Below, piece after piece: positions 5,171-5,301 of a stretch of DNA of 5,301 bases. Positions within the stretch are counted from its first letter, which is position 1; each line of letters starts with the position of its first letter. The notes under the pieces were generated by a model. That model did no database searches. It saw nothing but the letters and a program-made list of their open reading frames with translations, and was not told where the DNA came from. Source of the DNA: Candidatus Lithacetigena glycinireducens (GTDB lineage: Bacteria > Coprothermobacterota > HKB111); NCBI GenBank assembly GCA_018725485.1, contig QLUP01000074.1:1-5301 (forward strand), given 5' to 3'. Made by a program: the position numbers and the translations under genes.

Positions 5171-5301
5171 GTCATCTATGAAAAAGTTGTGTCTTTTTAA
5201 GTTACCCCCCTTTATTTACTCAATAATCTCTCCTCTTTAATCTTATCCATTATACACCCTCTAAATCAGCCATCGGTTAGGTATTCCTACCAGTCATCTA
5301 T

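Larger units (their letters stand above)
5092..5301. other. Noncoding region after psd
   Basis: No supported gene is present on either strand. The first 65 bases hold paired hairpins and short repeats. From about 5157 onward the plus strand becomes strongly pyrimidine-rich, with several T runs, a run of six C at 5205-5210 and the C/T-rich stretch 5226-5262. The longest minus-strand ATG frame noticed encodes only about 12 residues. A minus-strand TATAAT (5249-5254 on the plus strand) has no convincing -35 partner. Confidence 0.6.

Noticed and set aside
5215-5253. Minus-strand micro-ORF of about 12 codons starting at an ATG
   Set aside because: It is too short, lacks a proper ribosome site and cannot be told from chance.
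5249-5277. Minus-strand promoter with TATAAT
   Set aside because: No sequence resembling TTGACA lies 16-18 nt upstream, the TG of an extended -10 is out of register, and no minus-strand gene follows.
5171-5301. Nine-base direct repeat GTCATCTAT at 5171-5179 and 5293-5301, as a possible insertion target duplication
   Set aside because: No inverted ends or transposase lie between the copies, and a 9-mer match over about 200 AT-rich bases is not rare enough to rely on.

Overview
This window is one compact, entirely plus-strand gene cluster of seven genes covering about 93% of the sequence. By eye the DNA is moderately AT-rich. Arginine is written mostly as AGA/AGG, ATA is used for isoleucine, and at least one gene starts with TTG. 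The order tsaE-tsaB-rimI-tsaD is the one seen in Bacillota (in Bacillus subtilis, the ydiB-ydiC-ydiD-gcp block). An anaerobic, perhaps thermophilic, Clostridia-like bacterium is the best guess, but the sequence does not fix the taxon.

Layout: positions 1-50 are too short to assign to a gene. A strong intrinsic terminator (51-87) closes whatever lies upstream. A plausible sigma-A-type promoter (94-121) and a good Shine-Dalgarno site (142-147) precede tsaE. tsaE, tsaB, rimI and tsaD then overlap successively by 37, 46 and 20 nt. nfi (endonuclease V) follows 5 nt after tsaD, and a compact GCS2-type carboxylate-amine ligase overlaps nfi by the 4 nt ATGA. A short phosphatidylserine decarboxylase (psd) ends the cluster. 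The last 210 bp (5092-5301) have no supported gene but hold two related hairpins and a possible terminator.

Function: TsaD, TsaB and TsaE carry out the second step of N6-threonylcarbamoyladenosine (t6A37) tRNA modification; the TsaC/Sua5 enzyme that supplies threonylcarbamoyl-AMP is not in the window. RimI, an N-terminal acetyltransferase normally directed at ribosomal protein S18, is a habitual neighbour of tsaB and tsaD. Endonuclease V acts on deaminated (inosine-containing) nucleic acid. Psd makes the phosphatidylethanolamine head group. The GCS2-type protein is the real unknown.

Most of the window is conserved housekeeping sequence and I see no wholly new system. The points worth a second look are an Asp-to-Glu change at a metal-ligand position of endonuclease V, a compact and divergent GCS2 protein next to a Psd with altered motifs and an insertion, a TsaB that has lost several family residues, and a repeated hairpin element after psd.
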